From: Prionace glauca
Taxonomy: Eukaryota > Chordata > Chondrichthyes > Carcharhiniformes > Carcharhinidae
DNA length: 64,000 bases
Reading direction: 5' to 3'
Assembly: GCA_037974335.1 (NCBI GenBank)
Contig: CM075761.1
Span: 12,389,543 to 12,453,542 of the forward strand
Below, piece by piece: positions 11,095 through 22,611 of the stretch. Both the position numbers and the translations under genes were made by a program. Below the pieces are notes generated by a model, which saw only the letters and a list, made by a program, of their open reading frames with translations, was not told the DNA's origin and did no database searches. Numbering within the stretch: the stretch's first letter is position 1; the number at the start of each line of letters is the position of its first letter.

Positions 11095-11983
11095 TATAGA
11101 ACATAGAACATTACAGCGCAGAACAGGCCCTTCGGCCCACGATGTTGCGCCGACCAATTAAGAAAAAAGCAATGACCCTCTAACCTAAACCAATCCCTTT
11201 CCATCCATAAACCTATCCACGGATCTCTTAAACGCCCCCAAACTAGGCGCGTCTACAATTGCAGCAGGCAGGGCATTCCAATCCCTCACCACCCTCTGGG
11301 TAAAGAACCTACCCCTGACATCCGTCCTATAACTACCACCCCTTAATTTAAAGCAATTCCCCCTCGTGCTAGCTTTCTCCATCCTAGGAAAGCGGCGATC
11401 ACTGTCCACCCTATCTAAACCTCTAATCATCTTGTATGTTTCAATAAGATCCCCTCTTAGCCGCATTCTTTCTAACAAAAACAATCTCCAATCCCTCTGT
11501 CTCTCCTCATAGGACCTTCCCTCCATACCAGGCAACATCCTGATAAACCTCCGCTGCACCCACTGCAATGCTTCCACATTCTTCCTATAATGTGGGGACC
11601 AGAACTGTACACAATGCTTCAAGTGCGGCCGCACCAGAGTTTTGTACAGTTGCAACATAACGTTGCGGCTCCTAAATTCAATCCCCCTACCAATAAACGC
11701 CAAGACACCGTATGCCTTCCTAACAACCTTATCGACTTGATTTCCAACTTTCAGGGATCTATGCACATATACACCTAGATCCCTCTGTTCGTCAACACTA
11801 TTCAGAGTCCTACCGTTAGCCCTATACTCTACACATCTGTTATTCCTGCCAAAGTGAATTACCTCACACTTTTCCGCATTAAAGTCCATCTGCCACCTCT
11901 CGGCCCAGCTCCTCAACTTGTCGAAGTCTCTCTGTAAACTATGATACCCCTTTTCACTATCTCCCACTCCTCCGATTTTGGTC
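11095..11983 (-). mobile_element. CR1 LINE, subfamily B, 0.9 kb
   Basis: The left end carries the TTCTATG tail. The RT ORF is open from the 5' truncation to 11185 and begins just at the 'DDTK'-type motif, here reduced to 'MTKIGGVGDSEKG'. It has a few private substitutions such as 'LEHC' to 'LKHC', so it is slightly older than the B copy at 19641. Confidence 0.9.
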
Positions 11984-12880
11984 AATATTTCTCATAATGT
12001 TGGATGTAATTTGTTTTATGGAGCCCAGTGTAACATTTGTTAGTTATTGCGCCAGAACGCCCAAGGAGGCAAAGTCTGTAGTGATCACATAGTGTTTTGT
12101 TTTCTCTGTCTGACACTGTGACATCCCTTTCATGCCTGCGAGAAAAGTAACACTTGAGATCTTGGATAAATATTGCTCATTTCTTGAGCACATGTGGTAA
12201 GATTGAATGGGTACATAGCAATTTATGTTGCTGTTCTGGATGAGCCCAGGAAGACTGTGGCACGGTTTTATAACGAGGAGTCGGCCCTTTACGCAGGGAA
12301 GGTTAGTGTTTGTTTTTTCCTCCACAATCGCCTTTCAAAAATAGTGCTGCAGGAAGTGGAGGAGCTGGAGAGTGGAACATTTTTAGGGTGGGGCTAGTAA
12401 GCTTCTTGCTAGGGAGAGGAAAAAAAAATCCGTGGATATAAAGTGTGGAACGCAAAACACAAGGAGGTGAGCCATGATAATATGGCGCAGCTCAATGGCT
12501 GACTGGTCCAGTCCAGCATTTATTTTGCATGTTCGTTTGCTCATTTGCTTTAACACAGGAAACAAGAGACCAAACTGCAAACAACAATGCGTACACAGAG
12601 GATTTGTGTAAATGATCAGATCAATACTGAGAAATCAACCCTCTCTGGAATAGTCAAATAGTCATTCCTGGCAACTTGGAACATCCAATGGCATCAACGC
12701 TAAAATCTTATTGGACACACCAGTACTTTTTAATGAGTGGTTTATTGATGTTTCAATAATTTGGACTTTCAATCTCAGGTAAGCCACAAGATTCTCCTTC
12801 CCATACCCCTGATTGAAATCGTGATATTCGTAAATATTATTGCTATGATGCAGTGAGTGACCAGTGATCAGCGACACCGA
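11984..12880. other. Unrecognised non-coding stretch
   Basis: No convincing coding region, RNA gene or repeat was recognised between the B copy and the L2-like element. Short ORFs here lack any family resemblance. Confidence 0.5.
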
Positions 12881-13885
12881 AGTGGAATTTAATTTTTGAT
12901 TTGATTTGATTGTTTATTGTCACCTGTATTACCAGGCAATGAAGAGTATTCTTTCTTACGCGCTGTACAGATAGAGCATACCGTTCATAGAGTAGGAAAC
13001 GAGAGAGTGCAGAATGTAGTGTAACAATCATAGTTGGGGGGTAGAGAAAGATCAGGGTATATGCATTCAAAACTTGTGGCAGTTTTTGAGTCAGTCGGTA
13101 CGTGACCTCAGACTTTCGTATCTTTTTTTCCGATGGAAGAAGGCGGAAGAGGGAATGTCCGGGGTGCGCAGGGCCGGTAATTATACCGGCTGCTTTGCTG
13201 AGGCAGCGGAAATTGTAGACTCAGTCAAGGGATGGGAGGCTGGTTTGCGTAACGGATTGGGCTATAATCATGACCTTGTGTAGTTCCTTGCAATCTTGGG
13301 CAGAGTAGGATGTGTACCAAGCTGTGATGCAGCCAAGAAGAATGCTGTCTATGGTGTGTCTGCAAAGGTTGGTCAAAGTCGCAGTTTACATGAGAAATTT
13401 CCTTAGCCTTCTGGGAAAGTGGAGTTTTGTTGGGCTTTCTTAACTATAGTGTCGGCATTGGGGGTGGGGGTGGGAGGGGGGAGAAGCAAGAGAGATTGTT
13501 GGTTAAAAACCTGAAGCTCCTAACTTTGCCAATTCATCCCCGTTGATGTACACTGGGGCACATTCTCCTCTGCACTTTCTGAAGTTGATAACAAACACCT
13601 TCCTTTTGTTGATATTGATGGAGAGATTACTGTCGCTGCAGAAGTTTACCAGATTTTCCATCTCAAACCGGGATTCTGCCTCGTCATTGCCTGAGATCCG
13701 ATCTGCTACTGTGGTGTCATCAGATAACTGGAAATTGGATTTGAAGGGCAATTTGGCCACATAGTCACAGGCGTATAAGGAGTGTATTCGGAGACTGAGA
13801 ACATAGTCTTCTGAGGAGCTGCCGATCCTTCCCGATTGTGGTAATACTGCTGTTGATGGTCCTTTCATACCATGAACAAGGATTA
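12881..13885 (-). mobile_element. L2-like LINE, RT fragment plus 3' UTR
   Basis: Minus-strand translation near 13503-13901 gives a degraded RT palm: 'LYACDYVAK', 'NFQLSDDTTVADRISGNDE', then 'NLSININKRK'. This is typical of L2/Rex1-type LINEs and unlike CR1. The rest is the long 3' untranslated region, ending at the left in GACAATAAACAATCAAATC-type sequence. The same 3' region recurs at 18408-18908 and 31325-31835. A (GGGGTG)-rich run near 13460 interrupts it. Confidence 0.65.
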
Positions 13886-14210
13886 AAAGAACAAAGAACA
13901 ACCCAGCACAGGAAACAGGCCCTTCGGCCCAACGAGCCCGCGCCGCCGCATCCTCCTACAACTATTCTATCCTGCGTGTCTACGAGTGGAACCCCTAACT
14001 TAGCCAGATTCAGGGGAGAATAGTGCCAATTTGGTAAACCAATCAGCCTAAGAGCACATCTTTGGGGTGTGGGAGGAAACCGGAGCGCCCGGAGGAAACC
14101 CACGCAACCACAGGGAGAATGCACAAACTCCCACAGACACAGGCCCAAATCCATGTATCCGCACTGCCAGCAGTGCTAGTCACTGAGCTGTTGCGGCGCC
14201 CGTCTACCGG
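13886..14210 (-). repeat. tRNA-related SINE, second subfamily (TTCTTTG tail)
   Basis: On the minus strand it carries the SINE middle ('GCGTGGGTTTCCTCCGGGCG') and a 3' end 'GGGCCGAAGGGCCTGTTTCC' followed by TTCTTTG repeats. The tail unit differs from the CR1-like tail of the other SINEs. The tRNA-like head at the right is degraded. Confidence 0.75.
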
Positions 14211-14738
14211 TCCAGGATCAAGCACACACACCGACACGAAGTACTAGGCCACTCCCGGAACCTCCAAGAGCAGTCCACGCACGACCCACCGTGTGCTTGC
14301 CCCTCGTTTGACAACAAGGTGGACCTCCACCTGCGGAATAAAAAGATTCTTTTAAAAATAACTGTTACGTTGCATAGAAATAGAATCAAAATACACTGTT
14401 GTGGGCTCCCGGAGGTGACTGGTACTGCCAAAAATTTAGACAATGCAGGACCCTGTGTTGTCTAATACAATAGACAATTGTATTATTGTCCATATTGTAT
14501 TATAATGCATATCAAATACACACCCCGTCAAATTCTACCGCCAAGCTCAATGGGATTTTATTACTCTGTGAAGTCCGGAAGCTGAATCCCCTCTGGGCTG
14601 ACCCCACACCCAGGTTGCCTTGTGGCCTAAGACACTCATCCCACAGTTCACAGGAACATTCGCATGGGCTCCCGTATGGGACTATGGGTCTCACGGGTTG
14701 CCTCATGGGACAGTGGGTCATTGTCTAACGAGACTCAC
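14211..14738. other. Unrecognised stretch with a short AT palindrome
   Basis: No gene was recognised. Around 14465-14500 there is a small palindromic AT-rich segment built on 'CAATAGACAATTGTATTATTG'-like sequence; too short to mean much. Confidence 0.4.
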
Positions 14739-14927
14739 ATAAGAACATAAGAACATAAGAAATAGGAGCAGGAGTAGGCCTACTAGCCCTTCGAGCCTGC
14801 CCCGCCATTCAATAAGATCATGGTTGATCTGTTGTGGCTCAGTTCCACATTCCCGCCCTCTCCCCATAACCCTTAATCCCCTCTCTTATCAAAAACCCAT
14901 CAACCCGCGTCTTAAAAATATTTAGAG
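14739..14927 (-). mobile_element. CR1 LINE, subfamily C, 3' end only
   Basis: TTCTTATG tail at the left, then C-type 3' sequence up to 'CTTAAAAATATTTAGA', where it is truncated. Only about 190 bases of the element are present. Confidence 0.85.
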
Positions 14928-15303
14928 TGACCAATAGGACGATAAGCACTTTGCCAGGTGGGATTACTGATGGCCTGTTTTTCAAAGATGGTGTCTGGCA
15001 GCTGCTGGAATAATGTTTCGAACAAATCTATGTGCTGCAGTCGGAGAACACTTTTGCTGATACATATTGCAGCCTCCAACACTAAGCAAACCCATTGCAG
15101 CATCTAATCCTTAAAATGTGTTTACAATTGACGAGTATTTGTTTCTTTCCTTCTGCATTCTAACTGATAGACATTGATCAGACCGCGTCTCAAACTTCTG
15201 TCCGGCCATTTTATTATTGAATTCAAGTTGGCACACACACACCATACAGCTTTTACTAGACCAACTGGCAGAAGCGAGACAAGGAATGGTGAAATTGCCT
15301 GAC

Positions 15304-15356
15304 AGAACATAGAACATAGAACATAGAACTTTACAGCGCAGAACAGGCCCTTCGGT
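15304..15356 (-). mobile_element. CR1 LINE, subfamily B, 53-base tail fragment
   Basis: Only the TTCTATG repeats and 'GCGCTGTAAAGTTC' end with part of the GGGCCGAAGGG hairpin are present, ending abruptly at TTTTATTTATTTATT. It is an extreme 5' truncation. The flanking 14928-15303 and 15357-15480 show no recognisable feature. Confidence 0.8.
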
Positions 15357-15480
15357 TTTATTTATTTATTTTTTTGCTGTCATGGATGGAGTAATCTTAA
15401 AGTCTTTCCTGGCTTATCAAAACCATGGCTTCCCAATTTGATTCCTAGTTTTTTTGTCCCTTTTTAATCAGTTTAGGCCT

Positions 15481-16491
15481 TATTTACCATTTATATAGAT
15501 GATCTGGAGGAGGGAACCGAGTGTAGGGTGTCGAAGTTTGCTGATGACACCAAGATTGGGGGAACGGCAAATTGTGCGGAGGGTGTGGAGAGTCTGCAGA
15601 AGGATCTAGATAGGCTGGGCGAATGGGCCAGGAAATGGCAAATGGAATTCAATGTTGGCAAGTGTGAGGTGGTCCACTTTGGTAGGAGGAATGGTAGGAA
15701 GGACTATTACTTACGTGGCGAAAAACTGCAGCAGGCAACGGTGCAGAGGGACCTCGGGGCCCTTGTGAATGAGTCGCAAAAACCCAGCCTGCAGGTGCAG
15801 CAGGTGGTCAGGAAGGCGAATGGGATGCTGGCCTTCATAGCGAAGGGGATTGAATATAAAAGTAGGGAGGTCTTCCTGCGGCTGTATAGGACATTGGTGA
15901 GGCCGCAACTGGAGTACTGTGTGCAGTTTTCGTCGCCGTACTTACGCAAGGATATTTTGGCCTTGGAGGGAGTGCAGAGGAGGTTTACTCGGCTGATGCC
16001 GGAGTTGAGGGGGTTGAGCTACGAGGAGAGACTGAATAAAGTAGGGTTGTACTCGTTAGAGTTTAGAAGAATGAGGGGAGATCTCATTGAGACATAGACG
16101 ATGATGAATGGGATGGATAGGATAGAGGTGGAGAGACTCTTCCCGCTCAGAAAGGACACTAGGACTAGAGAACAAAGCCTCAAGATAAAGGTGGCGGGGG
16201 GGGGGGGGGGGGGGGCGCGGTTTAGAACGGAGTTGAGGAGGAACTTCTTCAATCAAAGGGTGATGAATCTCTGGAATTCTCTGCTCGTTGAAGTGGTGGA
16301 GGCTGCCTCGCTAAATATTTTTAAGACGCGGGTTGATGGGTTTTTGATAAGAGAGGGGATTAAGGGTTATGGGGAGAGGGCGGGAATGTGGAACTGAGCC
16401 ACGACAGATCAGCCATGATCTTATTGAATGGCGGGGCAGGCTCGAGGGGCTAGATGGCCTACTCCTGCTCCTATTTCTTATGTTCTTATGG
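15481..16491 (+). mobile_element. CR1 LINE, subfamily C, 1 kb with RT domain
   Basis: Open from 'IYDLEEGTECRVSKFADDT'-equivalent codons through the RT thumb ('GLYSLEFRRMRGDLIET') to a stop near 16096, then a second frame to 16397. A run of about 20 G near 16197-16216 falls between the two. The 3' end is 'GGGCTAGATGGCCTACTCC' plus TTCTTATG. From 16492 to 16930 no feature was recognised. Confidence 0.9.
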
Positions 16492-16930
16492 TAATACTTT
16501 ATATGATTATTTTATTAGATTCCAAGTGTCACTTACATTCAGTTACAGCCAACTTCACTTTCATCAATACTTTTCATTTAACATTCCAGCTCTGACGACA
16601 ATTTGGAAGCTATTGTAAACTTCGATTGCCCTGGGGTTTCATTGCAAATATGTTTTATCTCTTTGTAAAAAAAAAAAGGAGCACATAGATTTAGCCGTCC
16701 ACACGCGTTAGGCAAGATCGTTAATGTTTTGCATTGAATGTCCAGCTCAATGTCAGCATCATTATGTCAAGTTAATCATTTGGTGTTATACATTGAATCG
16801 TGTAACTCCCATTTTGAGTGCAAATGGTTAATTAAGGCTTTGTGTTCACTAGACTGTAACTAATGTAACCGATAATTCCTAATTGATTCCCGTGACGTTT
16901 GTCTTTGCTATAATTATGGTGCACATCCGA

Positions 16931-17712
16931 AAGAACATAAGAACATAAGAAATAAGAGCAGGAGTAGGCCATCTGGCTCTTCGAGCCTGTCCCACCATTC
17001 AATAAGATCATGGCTGAATTGTCGTGACTCAGCTCCACCTTCCCGCCCTCTCCCCATAACCCTTAATCCCCTCTCTTATCAAAAACCCATCAACCCGTTT
17101 CTTAAAAATATTTAGTGAGGCAGCCTCCACCACTTCAACGGGCAGAGAATTCCAGAGATTCACCACCCTTTGAGTGAAGAAGTTCCTCCTCAACTCTGTT
17201 CTAAACCGCCCCCCCCCTTTATCTTGAGGCTGTGCCCCCTAGTCCTACTGTCTTTTTTGAGCGGGAACAGTCTCTCCACCTCTATCCTATCCATCCCATT
17301 CATCATCTTATACGTCTCAATGAGATCTCCCCTCATTCTTCTAAACTCTAACGAGTACAAGCCTAGTTTATTAAGCCTCTCCTCATAGCTCAATCCCCTC
17401 AACTCCGGTATCAGCCGAGTAAACCTCCTCTGCACTCCCTCCAGGGCCAAAATATCCTTGCGTAGGTGCGGCGCCCAAAACTGCACACAGTACTCCAGCT
17501 GCGGCCTCACCAATGCCCAAAACAGCTGCAGCAAGACCTCCCTACTTTTATATTCAATCCCCTTCGCTATGAAGGCCAGCATCCCATTCGCCTTCCTGAC
17601 CACCTGCTGCACCTGCAAGCTGGGTTTTTGCGACTCATGCACAAGGACCCCGAGGTCCCTCTGCACCGTCGCCTGCTGCAGTTTTTCGCCCCGTAAGTAA
17701 TAGTCCTTCCTA
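16931..17712 (-). mobile_element. CR1 LINE, subfamily C, 0.8 kb
   Basis: Tail at left (TTCTTATG units) and open RT C-terminal frame 17190-17666 beginning 'RDLGVLVHESQKPSLQVQQV'. A CCCCCCCC run at about 17209-17216 marks the same G-run site as in other C copies. It is truncated at 17712 just upstream of the first orphan receptor exon. Confidence 0.9.
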
Positions 17713-17780
17713 AAGAAAACCTATTCGCTCAGTAATTACATTGCTTGGAATGCAATAGATATCTGCTCTTCACTCAGGAA

Positions 17781-17850
17781 ATGGGTCTCCCAGCCATTTA
17801 TCGGATAGAAGTGATTTACTATCCTGTACTTGCGGTAGTTGGAATTCCAG
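17781..17850 (+). CDS. Orphan first exon of a GPR139-like receptor
   Basis: ATG at 17781 opens 23 codons ending 'VIYYPVLAVVGIP' plus one base, followed by a GT donor (GTATTG) at 17851. This is the conserved N-terminus and start of TM1 of the shark GPR139-like family, whose intron falls in phase 1 right after that proline. The frame is open upstream to a TAA at 17733 with no other ATG, which decides the start. The N-terminus is short with no glycosylation site. No matching second exon follows before the next first exon at 26834, so it is either orphaned by loss of exon 2 or a distal alternative first exon. The donor is less canonical than its relatives (GTATTG rather than GTAAGT). Confidence 0.6.
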
Positions 17851-18133
17851 GTATTGCACACTTTCACCCTCTTAACTCTGAAAATCATTGTTAGACACGT
17901 TAGCCCGTTTCATTTTCCATACCGTGGCAACTGAAACCTTTTTTTCCCTATCCTTTTCTCACAATTTACAGTTGTTTGATCAGAAATAACAGTTTTCAAT
18001 CAAAATTTCTCTTTTCCTAAGGCGATCTGCTTCCTGTTGAGTGTTTTTTATTCCATTTCCGATATTGCCATTGGAGTCGTATTTTTTCTGTGCACAATCT
18101 ATCACTAAGTCAGACTTCAATTAATTAAGGGAA
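17851..18133 (+). other. Intron-like sequence after the orphan exon
   Basis: AT-rich non-coding sequence with no recognisable repeat before the SINE at 18134. Confidence 0.4.
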
Positions 18134-18407
18134 CCCACCATAGGTCCCTACAGGGCAGAAAGAGGCCCTTCGGCCCATCGAGTCTGCACCTCTAACCTAA
18201 GCTTCCAGGGGCAATTTTAGCACAGCCAATCAACCTAACCCGCACATCTTTGGACTATGGGAGGAAACCGGAGCACCCGGAGGAAACCCACGCAGGCGCG
18301 AGGAGAATGTACAAACTCCACACAGACAGTGACCCAAGCCGGGATTCCAACCCAGGTCCCTGGAGCTGCGAAGCAACAGTGCTAACCCACTGTGCTACCG
18401 TGCCACA
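18134..18407 (-). repeat. tRNA-related SINE, internally deleted
   Basis: Minus-strand order is a tRNA-like head with A-box-like 'TAGCACAGTGGGTTAGCACTG' and B-box region 'GGTTGGAATCCCGGC', the conserved middle, and the 3' end 'ATGGGCCGAAGGGCCTCTTT'. A block before the 3' end is missing relative to the copies at 28811 and 50502. Confidence 0.85.
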
Positions 18408-18908
18408 CTTAGATTTGGTTTGCTTATTTTTTGTCACATGTATTATTGTATGGTGAGAAGTATTGTTTCTGGCATGGCAGAGAGACAAAATGTAGCGTAA
18501 ATTCAGATCGAAAGGAAAGAGTGCAGAACGTCGTGTTATAGTCAAAGCTAGGGTGTAGAGATAGGTCAAATTAATGCGAGTTAGGTCCATTCAATATGCT
18601 GATGAAAGCAGGAAAGAAGCTGTTCTTGAGTAGATTGGTAGTTGTGCTCATAATTTTCTACCTTTTTCGTCATAGAAGGAGATGGAAAGAAGAAGGTGTC
18701 CTGAGTTTGGGTGCTTTTCCGAGGCAACGGGAAGACTAGACAGTTTCAATGGATAGGACGCGGGTTTGAGTGGTGAACTGGGCTTGACTCACATCCCTTT
18801 GGAATTTATTGTGGTCTTGAACAGGGCACGAGCTTTGAAACAACCTGAGCAAATGTTTTCTATGGTGTATTTTTAAAAGTTGGTGAGAATCGTGAGGAAC
18901 ATATCAGG
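18408..18908 (-). mobile_element. L2-like LINE 3' UTR fragment
   Basis: Matches the 3' region of the element at 12881-13885 ('GTCACATGTATTATTG', 'AGAGTGCAGAACGTCGTG', 'GGTAGGTCC'-like blocks read on the plus strand). No ORF remains. Confidence 0.6.
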
Positions 18909-18909
18909 T

Positions 18910-19008
18910 TTCAGGGTTGGGACATCTGTTGTTTGCAGCACATATAAATGATGGCGAGGAAAATGTTGGTGGTCTGATTAGTAAGCTTGTGCATAACCTG
19001 GAGACTGG
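18910..19008 (+). mobile_element. Old CR1 LINE subfamily D, part 1 (split by a B copy)
   Basis: Plus-strand reading resembles 'FAAHINDGEENVGGLISKL' of the RT palm region, degraded. The element resumes at 19221 after the B insertion. Confidence 0.55.
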
Positions 19009-19220
19009 TAGAACATAGAACATTACAGCGCAGAACAGGCCCTTCGGCCCACGATGTTGCGCCGACCAGTTACAAAAACAATGACCCACTAACCTAAACC
19101 AATCCCTTTTTGTCCATAAACCTATCCTCGGATCTCTTAAATGCCCCCAAACTAGGCGCATTTACAACTGCAGCAGGCAGGGCATTCCAATCCCTCACCA
19201 CCCTCTGGGTAAAGAACCTA
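19009..19220 (-). mobile_element. CR1 LINE, subfamily B, 3' end inside CR1 D
   Basis: About 210 bases: TTCTATG tail, GGGCCGAAGGGCC hairpin, and the terminal RT codons ('WNALPAAVVNAPSLGAF' equivalent). It sits in opposite orientation to the interrupted D element. Confidence 0.88.
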
Positions 19221-19443
19221 CATTGGCAGTGGTGGGTCAGAGGGTACAACATGCATGGCTAGAATAGATATTTGGACACAGTAATGGCAACTGGAGTTTA
19301 ATTCTGACAAGTGTGAGTTGCTGAATTTACAAGGATCAAACTTGGTGTGAATTATACTGTAATTGGCAGAACTCTAAGTGACATTATTTGCAGAAGGATC
19401 TGGGCGTGCAGGTTCACAGATTTCTAAAAGTGGCAACACGAGC
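19221..19443 (+). mobile_element. Old CR1 LINE subfamily D, part 2
   Basis: Continues the RT region after FADD ('WQLEFNSDKCELLNLQG'-like reading, then 'KDLGVQVHRFLKVA'), with several disruptions. Confidence 0.6.
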
Positions 19444-19640
19444 ATTTGGAGAGGTTTGACATGATCAGGAATAGTCAGCATGGATTTGTCAAGGCCAGGT
19501 CGTGCCTTACGAGCCTAGTTGAGTTCTTCGATAATGTGACTGAACACATTGACGAAGGAAGTGCCGTGGACGTAGTGTACATGGACTTCAGCAAGGCTTT
19601 TGATAAGGTCCCCCATGCAAGACTTCTTGAGAAGGTGAGA
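19444..19640 (+). mobile_element. CR1 LINE, subfamily A, part 1 (split by a 3.7 kb B copy)
   Basis: Open frame with '[20 protein letters not shown]', 'VYMDFSKAFDKVPHARLLEK'. The sequence stops at GAAGGTGAGA and resumes at 23349 with GGGCATGGG; together these reproduce the uninterrupted sequence of other A copies with no bases lost or duplicated. Confidence 0.92.
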
Positions 19641-19729
19641 GAACATAGAACATAGAACATTACAGCGCAGAACAGGCCCTTCGGCCCACGATGTTGCGCC
19701 GACCAGTTACAAAACAATGACCCACTAGC

Positions 19730-22510
19730 CTAAACCAATCCCTTTTCATCCATAAACCTATCCACAGATCTTTTAAACGCCCCCAAACTAGGTGCATTTA
19801 CAACTGCAGCTGGCAGGGCATTCCAGTCCCTCACCACCCTCTGGGTAAAGAACCTACCCCTGACATCTGTCCTATAACTACCCCCCCTTAATTTAAAATC
19901 GTGCCCCCTCGTGTTAGCTTTCTCCATCCTAGGAAAAAGGCCATCACTATCTACCCTGTCTAAACCTCTAATCATCTTATATGTTTCAATGAGATCCCCT
20001 CTTAGCCGCCTTCTTTCCAGCGAAAACAACCCCAAATCACTCAATCTCTCCTCATAGGATCTCCCCTCCATACCAGGCAACATCCTGGTAAACCTCCTCT
20101 GCACCCTCTCCAAAGCCTCTACATCCTTCTTGTAATGTGGGGACCAGAACTGCACACAAAACTCCAAGTGCGGCCGCACCAGAGATGTGTACAGTTGCAT
20201 CATGACGCTACGACTCCTAAATTCAATCCCCCTACCAATAAACGCCAAAACTCCGTATGCCTTCTTAACAACTTTATCTACTTGATTCCCAACTTTCAGG
20301 GATCTATGTACACATACACCTAGATCCCTCTGCTCCTCCACACTATTCAAAGTCCTCCCGTTAGCCCTATACTCAACACATCTGTTATTCCTACCGAAAT
20401 GAATTACCTCACACTTCTCCACATTAAACTCCATTCGCCACCTCTCAGCCCAGCTCTGCAACCTTTCTAAGTCATCCTGCAAACTATGACACCCTTCCTC
20501 ACAATCTACCACACCTCCGACTTTGGTGTCATCAGCAAACTTACTAATCCACCCAACTATACCCTCATCCAGATCATTAATAAAAATTACAAACAGCAGT
20601 GGCCCCAAAACAGATCCCTGAGGCACACCACTTGTAACCGAACTCCATGACGAATATTTCCCATCAACCACCACTCTCTGTCTCCTATCTGCTAGCCAAT
20701 TCCTGATCCAATTACCTAGATCACCCCCAATCCCATACATCTGCATTTTCTGCAGAAGCCTACCATGGTGAACCTTATCAAACGCCTTGCTAAAATCCAT
20801 ATACACCACATCAACTGCCTTACCCCTATCTACCTCTTTGGTCACTTTCTCAAAGAACTCGATAAGGTTAGTAAGGCATGACCTACCCGCTACAAAACCG
20901 TGCTGACTATCTCTAATCAACTCATTACTTTCCAAATAACTATAAATCCTGTCTCTAATAATCCTTTCCAAAACCTTACCCACCACAGAAGTAAGACTCA
21001 CCGGTCTATAATTCCCAGGGAAGTCCCTTCTCCCCTTCTTAAACAATGGGACAACATTTGCTGTCCTCCAATCTTCTGGTACAATACCAGAGACTAACGA
21101 CGACCTGAAGATCAGAGCCAGAGGCTCCGCAATCACCCCTCTTGCCTCCCAAAGAATCCTAGGGTAAATCCCATCTGGGCCAGGGGACTTATCTATTTTC
21201 AAACCCTCTAAAATATCCAGCACATCCCCCGTATCAACTGCAATACTATCTATTTCACACCCCTGCACCCCAGTGTCCTCCTCAGCTACATTCCTGTCCC
21301 CTTGCGTGAACACCGAAGAGAAATATTGGTTCAACGCCTCTCCAATCTCCTCCGGTTCCACACACAACTTCCCTCTACTGTCTGTAACTGGCCCTAATCT
21401 TGTCCTAACCAACCTTCTGTTCTTGACATACCTGTAAAACGCCTTAGGGTACTCCTTAATCCTATCAGCCAAAATCATCTCATGCCCTCTTTTGGCCCTT
21501 CTTAACTCCCTCTTCAACTCCCTCCTAGCCAATCTAAAACTTTCTAATGCACTACCTGAGCCCTCAAGCCTCATCCGAACATAAGCCTCCTTTTTCTTCC
21601 TAACCAACGAATCAACTTTTTTGGTGCACCACGGTTCCCTGGGCCTACCAAATCCTCCTTGCCTGACAGGGATATACTTATCACAGACCCGCAATAGCTG
21701 CTCCTTGAAAAATCTCCACATCTCGGATGTTCCCAGTCCCTGTAATCTCCCATTCCAACCAATGCTTCCTAATTCTCTCCTAATAGCCTCATAATTACCC
21801 TTCCCCCAGCTGAAACTACTGACCCGAGGTTCATGCCTATCCCTTTCCATCACTAAGGTGAACGTAATCGAATTATGATCACTATCCCCAAACTGTACAC
21901 CAACTTCCAAGTCTAGCACCTGGTCTGGCTCATTACCGAGCACCAAATCCAATATAGCCTCACCTCTCGTCGGCCTATCTACATACTGAGTCAAAAAACC
22001 TTCTTGCACACTTTGAACAAAAACTGACCCCTCTAACGAGCCAGAGCAGTAGCAATTCCAATCTACATGAGTAAAGTTAAAGTCCCCCATAACAATCACC
22101 CTATTACTTTCACTCCTAACAAGGATCGTCTCCGCAATCCTTTCCTCAACCTCCCTAGAACTTTTTGGAGGTCTATAAAAGACTCCCAACAGGGTGACCT
22201 CTCCTCTCCTATTTCTAATCTCCGCCCATATTACCTCAACAGACAAGTCCTCATCAAAGTTCCTCTCTGACACTGAGATACAGTCCTTGACCAATAATGC
22301 TACCCCACCCCCCCTTCTACCTCCTTGTCTACTCCGATTAAAGCATTTGTACCCCGGGACCTGCAACATCCATTCCTGACCCTGCTCTATCCAAGTCTCT
22401 GAAATGGCCACAACATCGAAGTCCCAGGTACTGGTCCACGCTGCAAGTTCATCCACCTTATTGCGAATACTCCTCGCATTAAAGTATACACATTTCAAAC
22501 CACATTCCAA
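19730..22510 (-). CDS. CR1-B ORF2: endonuclease and reverse transcriptase
   Basis: A single frame of 926 codons. The N-terminal APE-like endonuclease shows 'VYFNARSIRNKVDEL', 'AISETWIEQ', 'GDFNF' (about residue 140) and 'SDHNSITF' (about 210), carrying the expected metal-binding and catalytic residues. The RT domain follows: '[14 protein letters not shown]', 'YMDFSKAFDKV' (about 569), '[14 protein letters not shown]' and catalytic 'FADD' (about 658). It ends 'FKRSVDRFMDEKGLV'. The encoded protein nicks the target and copies the element's RNA. The first codon at 22510 is TTG, and no in-frame ATG occurs between the ORF1 stop and the endonuclease start. The frame is open upstream into ORF1, so the true start is unclear. 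Confidence 0.93.
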   Translation of the reverse strand: MECGLKCVYFNARSIRNKVDELAAWTSTWDFDVVAISETWIEQGQEWMLQVPGYKCFNRSRQGGRRGGGVALLVKDCISVSERNFDEDLSVEVIWAEIRNRRGEVTLLGVFYRPPKSSREVEERIAETILVRSESNRVIVMGDFNFTHVDWNCYCSGSLEGSVFVQSVQEGFLTQYVDRPTRGEAILDLVLGNEPDQVLDLEVGVQFGDSDHNSITFTLVMERDRHEPRVSSFSWGKGNYEAIRRELGSIGWNGRLQGLGTSEMWRFFKEQLLRVCDKYIPVRQGGFGRPREPWCTKKVDSLVRKKKEAYVRMRLEGSGSALESFRLARRELKRELRRAKRGHEMILADRIKEYPKAFYRYVKNRRLVRTRLGPVTDSRGKLCVEPEEIGEALNQYFSSVFTQGDRNVAEEDTGVQGCEIDSIAVDTGDVLDILEGLKIDKSPGPDGIYPRILWEARGVIAEPLALIFRSSLVSGIVPEDWRTANVVPLFKKGRRDFPGNYRPVSLTSVVGKVLERIIRDRIYSYLESNELIRDSQHGFVAGRSCLTNLIEFFEKVTKEVDRGKAVDVVYMDFSKAFDKVHHGRLLQKMQMYGIGGDLGNWIRNWLADRRQRVVVDGKYSSWSSVTSGVPQGSVLGPLLFVIFINDLDEGIVGWISKFADDTKVGGVVDCEEGCHSLQDDLERLQSWAERWRMEFNVEKCEVIHFGRNNRCVEYRANGRTLNSVEEQRDLGVCVHRSLKVGNQVDKVVKKAYGVLAFIGRGIEFRSRSVMMQLYTSLVRPHLEFCVQFWSPHYKKDVEALERVQRRFTRMLPGMEGRSYEERLSDLGLFSLERRRLRGDLIETYKMIRGLDRVDSDGLFPRMEKANTRGHDFKLRGGSYRTDVRGRFFTQRVVRDWNALPAAVVNAPSLGAFKRSVDRFMDEKGLV

Positions 22511-22611
22511 ACCCTGTTCCGCCCCTCTCCCGCAATGCCGGGCATTGCAGTCCCCATCTACGCCCCCCTCACTTTCACCCCCTCTACTCAGGATCCCACC
22601 CCCCCTCTGAA